Source: Spirosoma pollinicola
GTDB taxonomy: Bacteria; Bacteroidota; Bacteroidia; Cytophagales; Spirosomataceae
Length of the DNA: 64,000 nucleotides
Direction: 5' to 3'
Assembly (NCBI RefSeq): GCF_002831565.1
Contig: NZ_CP025096.1
Coordinates: 7,183,014-7,247,013 of the forward strand
A program made the position numbers and the translations under genes. Below are positions 27,661-36,237 of the stretch, in pieces. The notes under the pieces were generated by a model. The model had not been told where the DNA came from and did no database searches. It saw only the letters and a list, made by a program, of their open reading frames with translations. Numbering within the stretch: position 1 is the stretch's first letter; each line of letters starts with the position of its first letter.

Positions 27661-27951
27661 AATGGCCCTATTCATCATGCAAAAGTGGTTAAAACCGAAT
27701 TTGATACTTGGGAAAGCCAAGGTCTATCCATTTTTTATTTACCTACCTACAGTCCTCATCTGAATCCCATTGAAATTCTGTGGCGCTTCTGCAAATATAA
27801 GTGGCTTAACAAAACGCATTATAAAAGCTGGTCAACCTTAAAGAAAGCTATTCTTTATATTTTTAAGGAGTATGGGTCGATATATACCATCAGCTTTACA
27901 AACCTTATTGTAAAAAATACCCAAGTTAGTATCAAGCTTAATTCTGCCTAA
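27661..27951 (+). pseudogene. IS630-family transposase, C-terminal fragment
   Basis: The open frame reads NGPIHHAKVVKTEF, then FYLPTYSPHLNPIEILWRFC, the C-terminal DDE block of IS630/Tc1-mariner-type transposases, including the last catalytic acidic residue (the E of PIEILWR). No start or N-terminal half remains. It abuts the truncated end of an oppositely oriented ISL3-type fragment. Confidence 0.75.
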
Positions 27952-27955
27952 TTAC

Positions 27956-28711
27956 TTATTCGGCATCTTCGCGCCAGGTCGGCTGGCCTAGCACAAAGTG
28001 ATTACGCCCGTCAAATTCTTTGTAGTCGGTGATGGAGCGGCTGACTTTGTACTTCAGGTAATTGGTATGGTTCAGTGAAGCCGGAATGATGTGGTCGGTG
28101 CTCCCCGAGGTTATCAACAACGGCGGGTGGTATTTGGCAAAATCAATATGAGCCGCTTCGGTTAAGCCGTCCCTCGATACTTTTTTCGATTCCGGCACCA
28201 CAAATTTGTCGTACGCTTCGCGCTGGGCCTCATAGGGCATTCCGTTGGTGAAGATATACTGCCAGTCCTCGAACGACATTAAATAGCTTTCGTCCGAATC
28301 GGTAAACAGTCCCAACGGGTGCCAGGTCGATTTGTAAAAAGATAGCTCAAACGTTAAAAGCCCCTGCGGAGCAACGGGATGAATCGCTACGCCTGCGGTT
28401 CCCAGATCACGCTGTAGTAAAAGCTGAACCATCAAACCGCCAATCGAGTGGCCAATCAGGATGGGCTTTTCGGTAAATCGATTGGCAAGTTCGGCGTAGT
28501 AATCCGTCAATGGAGCCAGCCGGATGGAGGCAATATCCGGGTCGGGCTGACGGCTTCGGAGCTCGGCGGGCGAAGCGTCCTTATGGGGCCAGGGCGGGGC
28601 ACTACAGGTGTAGCCTTTCGCGCAGAAGTACGAGATCCATTCATCCCAACAGTTGTTGCCGACAAAGGCACCCGTAATAAATAGAATCGATCGTTTTTTG
28701 CTTGCTTCCAT
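27956..28711 (-). CDS. Alpha/beta hydrolase
   Basis: The 251-residue protein (ATG at 28711; a TTG 13 codons earlier is less likely) has the alpha/beta-hydrolase fold: ILFITGAFVGNNCWDEW near the N-terminus, nucleophile serine in GHSIGG, acidic residue in TSGSTDHIIPAS and catalytic histidine in GRNHFVLG. There is no signal peptide, so it is cytosolic. The substrate is unknown. It lies 79 bases downstream of an exported hydrolase of the same fold and may be co-transcribed with it. Confidence 0.83.
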   Translation of the reverse strand: MEASKKRSILFITGAFVGNNCWDEWISYFCAKGYTCSAPPWPHKDASPAELRSRQPDPDIASIRLAPLTDYYAELANRFTEKPILIGHSIGGLMVQLLLQRDLGTAGVAIHPVAPQGLLTFELSFYKSTWHPLGLFTDSDESYLMSFEDWQYIFTNGMPYEAQREAYDKFVVPESKKVSRDGLTEAAHIDFAKYHPPLLITSGSTDHIIPASLNHTNYLKYKVSRSITDYKEFDGRNHFVLGQPTWREDAE

Positions 28712-28790
28712 GTTCGTAGAAATGTGTTTAGAGACGTGTTCATCAGTCAATCAATTACTAACGGCACTTACTATACGTATTTAATAAATG

Positions 28791-29606
28791 TCACTGTGGA
28801 GCGTTGCCGATGTCCATGAGCACAGTGGTTACCTGGTCGGGCATCGAAAGGAACGGACAGTGACTACTGTTGAGCGTGTATGTTTTCTTGATTCCTGCCG
28901 CTGCCACCATGCGCTTTTGCAGGGGCAAACCAACGGCATGATCCTGGGCCGTATGCACGTAATACTTATTTACTTTCCCGAAATTGGCAGCCGTAAGCGT
29001 TACGGGGTTCGTAAAGGGAATAGCCGGTTCGGGCTGGTAGTTATCGACAACCAGTTTCTTCACTGCGTCCGATCCATCCTGAATAAAAATCGGGATCAAG
29101 CTCTCCGGCTTTATCCCCAGCGTCAGATTGTCGGCCGACGGTACCAGGGCGGGGCCAAGCAGTGACGTGCTGTCTGTCGAAGCCAACGCCAGCAGTGACT
29201 GTCCGTTGGCCGGGAGAAACGCACCAATGTAGACCAGTTTATTGATACGGGTCGGAATCTTCTCGGCCGTTGCGGTAACCACCACCCCACCCATACTGTG
29301 TCCCACCAATATGACATTCCCCTGAATATTATTAATGGCAGAAATGACTTTATCCCGATAAACATCCATTGTTAAGGTCGCCGGGGGTGTTTTGTCGGCG
29401 CCGTGGCCGGGCAACTCCACAACGACTACCTTTTGGCCTTTTTGTTCCAGTTGGCTCTTGACATATTGCCAGGCATAAGGCGCCTGCCAGGCACCGTGTA
29501 CAAGTACAAAAGTGTTTACCGGCGAGGGGTCATCATCTTTGTTGCAGGCCGTGAGCGTAACCAGCATGGCACTGGTCAGGAGTAGAGAGACGAATAAAGT
29601 TTTCAT
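28791..29606 (-). CDS. Alpha/beta hydrolase lipoprotein
   Basis: The 271-residue protein has a lipoprotein signal ending LVTLTAC (lipidated C21), then an alpha/beta hydrolase resembling the salicylate esterase/hydroxynitrile lyase-like group: FVLVHGAWQAPYAWQYV, nucleophile in GHSMGGVVV and the final catalytic histidine in NSSHCPFLS. It is therefore an envelope-anchored esterase/hydrolase; the substrate is unknown. Confidence 0.85.
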   Translation of the reverse strand: MKTLFVSLLLTSAMLVTLTACNKDDDPSPVNTFVLVHGAWQAPYAWQYVKSQLEQKGQKVVVVELPGHGADKTPPATLTMDVYRDKVISAINNIQGNVILVGHSMGGVVVTATAEKIPTRINKLVYIGAFLPANGQSLLALASTDSTSLLGPALVPSADNLTLGIKPESLIPIFIQDGSDAVKKLVVDNYQPEPAIPFTNPVTLTAANFGKVNKYYVHTAQDHAVGLPLQKRMVAAAGIKKTYTLNSSHCPFLSMPDQVTTVLMDIGNAPQ

Positions 29607-29726
29607 ACGTGTTGTGTGTTTTGAAAAGAGAATTAAAGTTGTATTCGGATCTATTATCTATCGGTTGCCAGGCTGTCGTCATGGGTTCAACCTCATCATG
29701 ACATGGCTATTCCGAACAATTGACAC

Positions 29727-30800
29727 TCAATTCACCTCAAATGCCCCCTGCCGTCCACCCACCGAAATAGGATAGGCGCGTGCCCGGTCCAGCAGCATAG
29801 GATCGGCGAGGTTAATCCCTTCGGGTATATTGTTGGGATTGAAAAACAACGTCTTATCTTCAGCCACCGTATTCGCTGCCACTTTAGTAATTGTCACCGT
29901 TCCGAGCAGAACACGCTTCCGGCTGTCGGGCCAGGCAATGGAAGGGTCTTCGATCTTATCGCCTTTCTGGGCAACCTGAGCATACAGCTTGAACACAACC
30001 GGTTTATTGGCGACCCGCTCTTTAATTTCTTCCTGTAGATAATTGGGACCTAACTTGGCAACCTGCTGAGCCGTCAGGAACTGCTCCCCGGCTTCGGGAA
30101 TGATCTGATAACGAATAAATTGCGATTGGCCAGCCTTGTTGGTGAACTTAAATGAATTTACTCCAAAGTAGGCCAGCGTACCCCAGCTTGGCGTGAACGG
30201 TTTTTGCGTTGTCAGGAACGTCTTGGCAATCGGATGTTTCGCCAGAAACTGGTTTAACGGGGCCGGATTCCCTTCACGATTGGCACCAATGGCTTCCAGC
30301 ATGACTTTAAACTCGTCTGTTGTGGATACCGGAAAGCCATTGAAACTATGGAAGATGATATCGGTCGATTGATTTTCGGGCATCTGAAACTTGATCGCCA
30401 TGCCCCGTGGGTGGGAGGCCCCTACCGTGTCGGGAATGTCGGGAATACCCGTAAAATCAGAGAATCGAACGAGAACCGGCAATGAACTGCCTTGTAAATG
30501 GGCCGCTTTTGTGAGCGTACGGGCTTCGGGTGCGGGTGTAAAACTACCGGCCAGAATAAAGCCCTTTGCATGAACAGCCCGACTATCGTGTTTTCCAAAA
30601 GCCGTGTGAAACATATCAACGACCTGAATGGGTGTGGCCTTCGTAGTAGATTTGATACCGGCATTTCCATCCTGAGCAATGACCCGATTTCCAGAGCCGG
30701 GCATCAGGGTAATCAGCAGCATTGCTACATTGAGAAAGCTGCGTTTACTGCTACGGCTTACGCCGGTTAGCTTGTTCGGAGTAAATAAAAGGAGTTGCAT
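29727..30800 (-). CDS. SrpA-like catalase-fold haem protein, exported
   Basis: The 357-residue protein belongs to the small catalase-related family (SrpA type), which can have peroxidase activity. VHAKGFILAGSFTPAPEA carries the distal histidine region, and SLPVLVRFSDFTGIPDIPD, SHPRGMAIKF and the C-terminal LLDRARAYPISVGGRQ proximal region are visible. I prefer the ATG at 30800, which gives a basic N-terminus and a hydrophobic segment ending NRVIAQD, a plausible signal peptide. The longer frame to 30866 adds 22 unsupported residues. It probably detoxifies peroxides in the periplasm. Confidence 0.82.
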   Translation of the reverse strand: MQLLLFTPNKLTGVSRSSKRSFLNVAMLLITLMPGSGNRVIAQDGNAGIKSTTKATPIQVVDMFHTAFGKHDSRAVHAKGFILAGSFTPAPEARTLTKAAHLQGSSLPVLVRFSDFTGIPDIPDTVGASHPRGMAIKFQMPENQSTDIIFHSFNGFPVSTTDEFKVMLEAIGANREGNPAPLNQFLAKHPIAKTFLTTQKPFTPSWGTLAYFGVNSFKFTNKAGQSQFIRYQIIPEAGEQFLTAQQVAKLGPNYLQEEIKERVANKPVVFKLYAQVAQKGDKIEDPSIAWPDSRKRVLLGTVTITKVAANTVAEDKTLFFNPNNIPEGINLADPMLLDRARAYPISVGGRQGAFEVN

Positions 30801-31303
30801 ATAGCTGATTAGTACTGGTTCAACAACCCTGTACCAAACCCTGTGCCGAAGGCCGCTACATACCAATTACGATTAATACCCCCTCCTGTAAGGGCAGAAA
30901 CGGCCTTTATACCTGGCAGACGATTGCACTGGCAGGCTATAGATAGTTTGTGCAATCCAGTATATCTGGAGTAGTTAAACAATTCTGTAAAGAAGTACGA
31001 CTCAATTGGAGAAAGCCTGCAAGCAGCATTCATTTCGACGAAGTTTCACCTGCCAATGCGATATTTTGTTAACAGTAACTACCTTCTCGCATGTAGTCAG
31101 ACTAACCAGTTTGTCTTTATATGTCAAAAAGTTGTTTTCACCCTCCTTGCCCCGGTAGCGTATCTGGCTGGCTACAAACCTACCTACGCGAAATACATCA
31201 ACTGGCCTGGCTTAAACGAAACTACCGCAGGTATTGCCTGCGGTAGTTTCAACGTGTTGTATATAATTAATCTACTGCTGCTTATTTACGTTGTTTTCTC
31301 TAT
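30801..31303. other. Intergenic region with one hairpin
   Basis: This 503-base stretch between the catalase-like and AhpD-like genes shows no convincing gene. A short rightward open frame within it (from 31056) has no recognisable domain, and its 3' end runs over the AhpD gene. The only clear structure is the hairpin at 31218-31250. Confidence 0.5.
31218..31250 (-). terminator. Hairpin terminator after the AhpD-like gene
   Basis: GAAACTACCGCAGG (31218-31231) pairs perfectly with 31237-31250 across the loop TATTG. On the minus strand it lies 54 bases beyond the AhpD-like stop and is followed by a modest T-rich stretch (GTTT), consistent with a weak Rho-independent terminator. Confidence 0.6.
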
Positions 31304-31741
31304 TCATACAGGCGTCATGCGGGTGGCTATACCAATTCGATTCCAGGCGTTGATGCTGATGATCGCCATGATGAGGTGTGCCGTTAGCTGTTCGCCAAAC
31401 AAAGCAATGGCCTGTTGATAGGTTTCGTCAGATACCCGTTTTTCGCGAATCAGGGTCACCTCTTCCGTTAGTGCCAGCAATGCCCGTTCTTCAGCCGAAA
31501 AGTATGGACTTTCATCCCAGGCATCCAGGGCGTAGATGCGCTTTTCGGTTTCACCGTGTGCTCTGGCGTCATTGGTATGCGATTGAATGCAATAGGCGCA
31601 CCCATTCAGTTGCGAGGCACGGATCTTCAGCAAATCCAGTTGCGATACCGTCGGGCCGGAACCGGCGACATGCGTGTCAAGGGCCGAAAGCATTTTATAG
31701 TACTCGGGCTCGATATAGCCAATTTTTAAGCGCTTCTCCAT
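31304..31741 (-). CDS. AhpD/carboxymuconolactone decarboxylase-family protein
   Basis: The 145-residue protein has the CMD/AhpD helical fold. The redox motif is CAYCIQSH (C-x-x-C with following histidine), as in alkylhydroperoxidase-type members, and the N-terminus (IGYIEPEYYKMLSALD) matches typical single-domain family members. It probably reduces peroxides. It is cytosolic. It lies 70 bases downstream of a small gene on the same strand. Confidence 0.85.
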   Translation of the reverse strand: MEKRLKIGYIEPEYYKMLSALDTHVAGSGPTVSQLDLLKIRASQLNGCAYCIQSHTNDARAHGETEKRIYALDAWDESPYFSAEERALLALTEEVTLIREKRVSDETYQQAIALFGEQLTAHLIMAIISINAWNRIGIATRMTPV

Positions 31742-31811
31742 TGGTTTGGGTAGTTAAACTCAAATTGAATGTTGTTTGGACGTCCGCAACGCATCGATGC
31801 TAAACGCATAT

Positions 31812-32057
31812 TCAGCGAGGGCTTCGCCAATAATCATTAGCAGCCGCAATGGTCGAAAACTCGATAGCTACAGTATGGCCAACCGCCAGTAACAGCATGG
31901 CATCATTGGCATAAACAGCCCGCAAATTTTCGCGAATCTGTGCATCGGGCTGCGTCGTTTTAATAATCAATCGGGCCATTTTGATAGCCAACTGGCGACC
32001 TTCTTCCGGGGTAGCCGTCATGAGGCTGTTCGCAGGAATCAACGTTGTAGTTTCCAT
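31812..32057 (-). CDS. Small protein of unknown function
   Basis: I do not recognise this 81-residue product. I chose the ATG at 32057 (METTTLIPANSLMTA); the frame stays open to 32147 but the added residues are basic and unlike a natural N-terminus. It is helical-looking (EEGRQLAIKMARLIIKTTQPD), with no signal peptide, and precedes the AhpD-like gene. It might be a truncated member of the NTF2-like class abundant nearby, but no motif proves that. Confidence 0.45.
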   Translation of the reverse strand: METTTLIPANSLMTATPEEGRQLAIKMARLIIKTTQPDAQIRENLRAVYANDAMLLLAVGHTVAIEFSTIAAANDYWRSPR

Positions 32058-32827
32058 GTCTCTTGAAAAGGGATTGATTTTGGGTGTTCGTTTGAAAGTT
32101 GAACAATGAAATGGCCTTAAAACCACCCTGGCTGTTCTCCTGTTCAATAGGGATGCGCCAAACCTTGTGCCGGAAGTGTTGTTTGGAAAGACAATAGTTG
32201 GAAACCTTCTTTAAAGGCAGCGTGGACCGTTTCGGTAGCGATTTTTGGCTACTTACTTAGTCCAGCGTTGAGTTAGTGATCCGGAAATTCTGGAGTCCTC
32301 AACCACATTTGGAGAAAATTCCGGGTACACTGGAGCAGCACGGCTACTGTGTTCTCCTCCGATAGCTATATCCCGTGGACAGGTTGTAAAGAAGTGATTA
32401 ATCTAAGGGCCTGATAACCCTCATTTCTACGGCTCGGGCCACCCCGCTGAATCTGGTGTTCGAGGAACCCCACAGAGGCCTAGATCTACTGATAGCCTGG
32501 CCGCAGGAGCGGTCTTACCTAGCATACGCTTTAAGGCAACTCTGTGGGGCCTGCCGAAGCAGTAGGGTAGCTCACATTTGTGAGTAATCGAAGGTAGCTA
32601 CAATAGGAAAGCCAACCTTGGAATAATATAATGGCACGAACCTAAAGGCATACAGGGTATGAAACTTAATATTTTTGATGGTTTACTGAATGTCATAAAT
32701 CCTTCTTAACCTAATGGCTTCGCTTAATCAAGTCATTGACTTTCATAACTATAAAATTTGAGTTTAATTAGTATCGGATTTACAATGTTGTTTACAATGA
32801 ATACTTGACGAACGATCAACAAATAGA
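32058..32827. other. Long non-coding leader before the LytTR regulator
   Basis: This 770-base stretch holds no open frame with coding character. It contains the potential RNA structure at 32468-32549, a small palindrome CTCACA-TT-TGTGAG at 32571-32584 and an AT-rich tail from about 32690, where the promoter of the regulator probably lies. Confidence 0.5.
32468..32549 (+). ncRNA. Possible structured RNA element
   Basis: An outer stem CCCCACAGAG (32468-32477) / CTCTGTGGGG (32540-32549) encloses an inner hairpin GGCCGC-AGGA-GCGGTC (32499-32514, one G-U pair). The layout could be an RNA structure upstream of the LytTR regulator, or two DNA inverted repeats. Strand and transcription are unknown; it matches no RNA family I can name. 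Confidence 0.25.
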
Positions 32828-33565
32828 ATGGACACTCCGTTGAAGTTGCTCGTCGTGGAGGACGACATGATCATTGCCGCCAACATCGCCCTGCAACTCA
32901 CTAAACTTGGCTATGAGGTGAGCGGGATTGTGCCCAGGGGCGAAGAAGCCATCCTGCATGCTGAAACCAACCGGCCTGACCTGATTCTGCTCGATATCAG
33001 TCTCAAAGGCTCACTCGACGGTATCGACACAGCCCATGCTATCCACCAGCGGTGGAACATCCCGATTATTTACGTCACGGCCAATACCGACGAGGCCACC
33101 TTTGACCGGGCAAAAAAGACGCACCCTTACGCTTTCATCGCTAAGCCAATCCGGGCCACTGAGCTACAACGGGCTATCGAGCTGGCCATTAGCCGCCTGG
33201 TCGACGAGCCTCCCACCTCAGCCAACCCTGCCCCAGACGCCCCCCTTGTGCTCAATGACCGGGTTTTTGTGCGGCACCGCGAAAAGATCGTCAAGATTTT
33301 CATCGCCGATATTCTCTACGTGGAAGCCGACCGCAACTATTGCCACCTCTACACGGCCGACAAAGAATACCTGCTGACAACGACCCTGAAGGTGATGGAA
33401 GATAAACTCCCGGTCAACTATTTTGTGCGGGTGCATCGTTCCTATCTGGCGAATCTGACGCAGGTTGATGAGGTAGGCGAAGGCCATATCGGAATCAGGG
33501 GTAAAACGATTCCGCTCAGCCACCTCCTGCGCGATGCACTACTGAAACGAATCCAGACCATTTGA
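32828..33565 (+). CDS. LytTR-family response regulator
   Basis: The 245-residue protein has a receiver domain (residues about 6-122; acidic pair in VVEDD, phosphoacceptor aspartate in LILLDISLKG, lysine in AKPI) and a C-terminal LytTR DNA-binding domain (about 140-245: DILYVEADRNYCHLY, FVRVHRSYLANL). Such regulators are usually paired with LytS/HisKA_2-type kinases. The only kinase of that type in the window is at 44253-47519, at the far end of the following block, so the two may be partners (inference). A weak GCCGG/CCGGC hairpin follows the stop. Confidence 0.9.
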   Translation: MDTPLKLLVVEDDMIIAANIALQLTKLGYEVSGIVPRGEEAILHAETNRPDLILLDISLKGSLDGIDTAHAIHQRWNIPIIYVTANTDEATFDRAKKTHPYAFIAKPIRATELQRAIELAISRLVDEPPTSANPAPDAPLVLNDRVFVRHREKIVKIFIADILYVEADRNYCHLYTADKEYLLTTTLKVMEDKLPVNYFVRVHRSYLANLTQVDEVGEGHIGIRGKTIPLSHLLRDALLKRIQTI

Positions 33566-34082
33566 GGCCGCCGGGCAAAACCGGCATTACCGTTCACACA
33601 TCCGGTAAGAAAATACCCCCTTTCGGACAGTAAAAGGATGCGCTCGTCCGGGCGAACTTGGTTGGAAAATACGCTGGCGATAGTTTAGATCCGTTGTCGG
33701 CCAAATCGCTTTGCCGGGCTGATTGGGCCGCTCCGTTCCAAACCACACCCAGACTATGCTTAACTACGCTGTTCCCGTTTGCCACTATACGTTCGCCGAC
33801 GATTCTCTACTTCCTGTAGCTCGTGCCAGCTGCCATTTTATAGGCTTACAGAGGCCTGGCGTGGCTGCATTACCGATTATACGAACCACCGCATCAGGCT
33901 AAGTTATACGCGCGGTTCAAAACGGAAACCCCTCATCTGGGGAATAGAATCGAGAACTGGTCCCCTCCTGCCCGATTTGACCTATACGGTCGCGAACTAA
34001 TTACGTCTTCCTCTTTAACCAGGTCTATCCACCCCCCCATCACCGGGCTATAAACGGCTTGGTGGTTTACACCCATAACTTT
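33566..34082. other. Intergenic region without a supported gene
   Basis: This 517-base stretch has only short frames without recognisable domains on either strand. It presumably carries the promoter of the SDR gene and following lipoprotein genes, but no TAnnTTTG element was found. Confidence 0.45.
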
Positions 34083-35018
34083 ATGCAAACGGTAGGCATC
34101 CTTGGCGGAGCTGGCTTCATTGGCAGCTACGTCACCCAAAAATTTCTGAACTAGGGCTATACCGTGAAGGTATCGGCTTCTGACCCGGCCAACGCCGAAA
34201 AGTACGCTCACCTGAGCACCCTCAATAGAGCCGAAAACCTGATGCTGGTGACCTGCGATGTGCGCGATGTGGCTGCGCTTGAGTCCTTTATGCAGGGCTG
34301 CGCGATTGTGGTACACGGCGGCACACCTTTTCAACTGGCGGTAGAAGACCCGCAACGCGACCTGCTGGACCCCATCATTCAGGGTACAGAAAATTTTCTG
34401 GCCATAGCCAATCGAACCGAGGAACTCAAACGTGTGGTGTTCATCGCGTCGGTGGCGTCCTATAATACTTCGTTTCCGATGCCTCACCCTAACCACCCCA
34501 CCGGTCAGGTATTCTCTGAAGCCGATACGCCCTGGTTCAGTGCGGAGGACCATCCCTACGGACAAGCCAAGTTTCTGGCCGACCAGGTCGTACGGAAATT
34601 CATCAAGGCAAACCCGGATTTATCCTTCGAGATCACTACCGTTTCACCCGTTTTTGTCATGGGCAATAGCTTGTCGCCCCGCGCCGATTCCACGTCGATA
34701 GGTATGCAATATTTGTTCAAGCACAAGATCGCCCCCAACCAGTTTGTTGAAATGCTTTTTGCTGATGACATAGCGTTTTCGGTGGTGGATGTGCACGACG
34801 TGGCCGAGGCCGTTTTTCAGGCAGCTTTTCGGTCGGGCTTGCACGGCAAAAACTACCTCCTTTCGAGCGAAAGTTACCGCATCTCCGATCTGTCGCTCAT
34901 GCTGAACCAGCAAACGCCCGCAGCCGAAGCCGCACTTGTATACAGCAGCACTCTGGCGACCAATGACCTCGGCGTAGCGTTCAGGCCGGTGCTGGAAACG
35001 CTACAGCAGGCCATGTAG
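34083..35018 (+). pseudogene. NAD-dependent epimerase/reductase (extended SDR) interrupted by TAG
   Basis: From ATG 34083 the frame reads the Rossmann start GILGGAGFIGSYVTQKFLN, then meets TAG at 34152-34154, and continues in frame to 35018. The rest has VFIASVAS, the catalytic YGQAK (YxxxK) and a substrate region like dihydroflavonol-reductase/NmrA-type SDRs. Only one base change separates the stop from a sense codon such as CAG, so it is a recent nonsense mutation, a sequencing error or a readthrough site. A restart at GTG 34164 would lose the NAD-binding glycine motif and give an inactive protein. Confidence 0.8.
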
Positions 35019-35067
35019 AAGGCTGACTCAGGAATTTACCCAATCAATCCACATAACATATACCCCA

Positions 35068-35556
35068 ATGAAAACCCAACCCGCTTCGCCCATCCTGGCC
35101 ATTTTTGCCGCCCTGCTCCTGTTTGCCGCCGGTTGCAACGCACCTGCTAAAGAAAAGCACGCCACGGTCGAGGAGCTCTCACAGGTAAACCGCGATTTTG
35201 TGAAAGCATTAAACGCTAAGGATGCCACAGCAGCCGCTAATTGCTACGCTGATGATGCCGTAATACTGCCTCCCGGCCAACCCACCGTGACGGGTCACGA
35301 AGCCATTCAGAAATACTGGCAGGGCTTCCTGGATGGTGCGGGCTATGTTGATGGCACCGTCTCGACGATCGCTACGGGCAGCAACGGCGACCTAGGGTAC
35401 GAAATCGGGACGGCTGACCTTCACCTGAAAGGCCCTGACGGGAAAATCATGACCGAAAAAATAAAATATACCATCGTTCTCAAACGCAATGCCGAGGGAA
35501 AGTGGCTCCAGACCTACGATATGTGGAATCCGGTTGCTGAACCTACGGCTAAGTAG
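35068..35556 (+). CDS. NTF2/SnoaL-like lipoprotein (DUF4440 type)
   Basis: The 162-residue protein has a lipoprotein signal ending LLFAAGC (C23, then NAPAKEK) and a single NTF2-like cone-barrel domain: VNRDFVKALNAKDATAAANC, YADDAVILPPG and HEAIQKYWQGF. Such domains bind or transform small hydrophobic ligands, but no catalytic dyad is clear. Its leader is nearly identical, also in DNA, to that of the next gene. Gaps of about 50 bases on both sides suggest an operon. Confidence 0.85.
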   Translation: MKTQPASPILAIFAALLLFAAGCNAPAKEKHATVEELSQVNRDFVKALNAKDATAAANCYADDAVILPPGQPTVTGHEAIQKYWQGFLDGAGYVDGTVSTIATGSNGDLGYEIGTADLHLKGPDGKIMTEKIKYTIVLKRNAEGKWLQTYDMWNPVAEPTAK

Positions 35557-35610
35557 GTCAATTACCTCAATCAATCCTGTTACAAAAACTCGCTTTTAAC
35601 TTCACCCCCC

Positions 35611-36150
35611 ATGAAAACCCAATCCACTTCGTCCATCCTGGCCATTTTTGCCGCCCTGCTCCTGTTTGCCGCCGGTTGCAACGCACCTGCTAAAGAAAAG
35701 CCCGCTCAGACGACCGGTGTGTCGACAATGACAACCGAAAACAAGCAAGCGATTGAAACCGAAATTTCTGGCCTTGTGAAAGAATTCTTCCAACAGGCCG
35801 AAAAACTGGACATTGAAACGTGCATGACCTACTTTGAAAATACACCTGATTTCCAGGCCGTCAATCCCGATGGCACCTTCGGCGATTACAACGCGCTAAA
35901 AAAATTGAACGCAGACGCGTTTAGCCAGATGAAGACGTTTAGCGTCGTGCCAACTAAGGAAGCCATTCGGGTTCTGACTGACTCGCTGGTGCTTTATACG
36001 TACACGATGGAGCAGAATGCAACGCTTAAAACCGGCCAGAAAATAAAGTATGAACACGTAGCGGGAACGATGCTCTTCACCAAAATCAACGGCGCGTGGA
36101 AAGCGACCTTTTACCAGGAGTCGGCAGCGGCACCGGTAGCCGTCAAGTAG
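35611..36150 (+). CDS. NTF2-like lipoprotein with shared leader
   Basis: The 179-residue protein shares the lipoprotein leader of the previous gene (LAIFAALLLFAAGCNAPAKE) with only a few changes, but the mature domain differs: an NTF2-like fold with IETCMTYFENTPDFQAVNPD, an ALKKLN helix and a final GTMLFTKINGAWKATFYQES strand pair. The same leader on different mature domains suggests duplication followed by replacement or gene conversion. Ligand unknown. Confidence 0.83.
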   Translation: MKTQSTSSILAIFAALLLFAAGCNAPAKEKPAQTTGVSTMTTENKQAIETEISGLVKEFFQQAEKLDIETCMTYFENTPDFQAVNPDGTFGDYNALKKLNADAFSQMKTFSVVPTKEAIRVLTDSLVLYTYTMEQNATLKTGQKIKYEHVAGTMLFTKINGAWKATFYQESAAAPVAVK

Positions 36151-36237
36151 ATCGTCGGTATAAGGGGCAGATCGAAGGGTTGCCCTGCATACGAATTGGC
36201 CCTGTTGAACAAAACCAATATTCAAACCAAATCTCTT

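Noticed and set aside
31056..31418. Rightward frame with hydrophobic stretches between the catalase-like and AhpD-like genes
   Set aside because: It runs through a terminator hairpin and into the AhpD gene on the opposite strand, and has no recognisable domain.
33933..34565. 210-codon minus-strand frame over the SDR region
   Set aside because: The plus strand has clear SDR motifs; the antisense frame has none.
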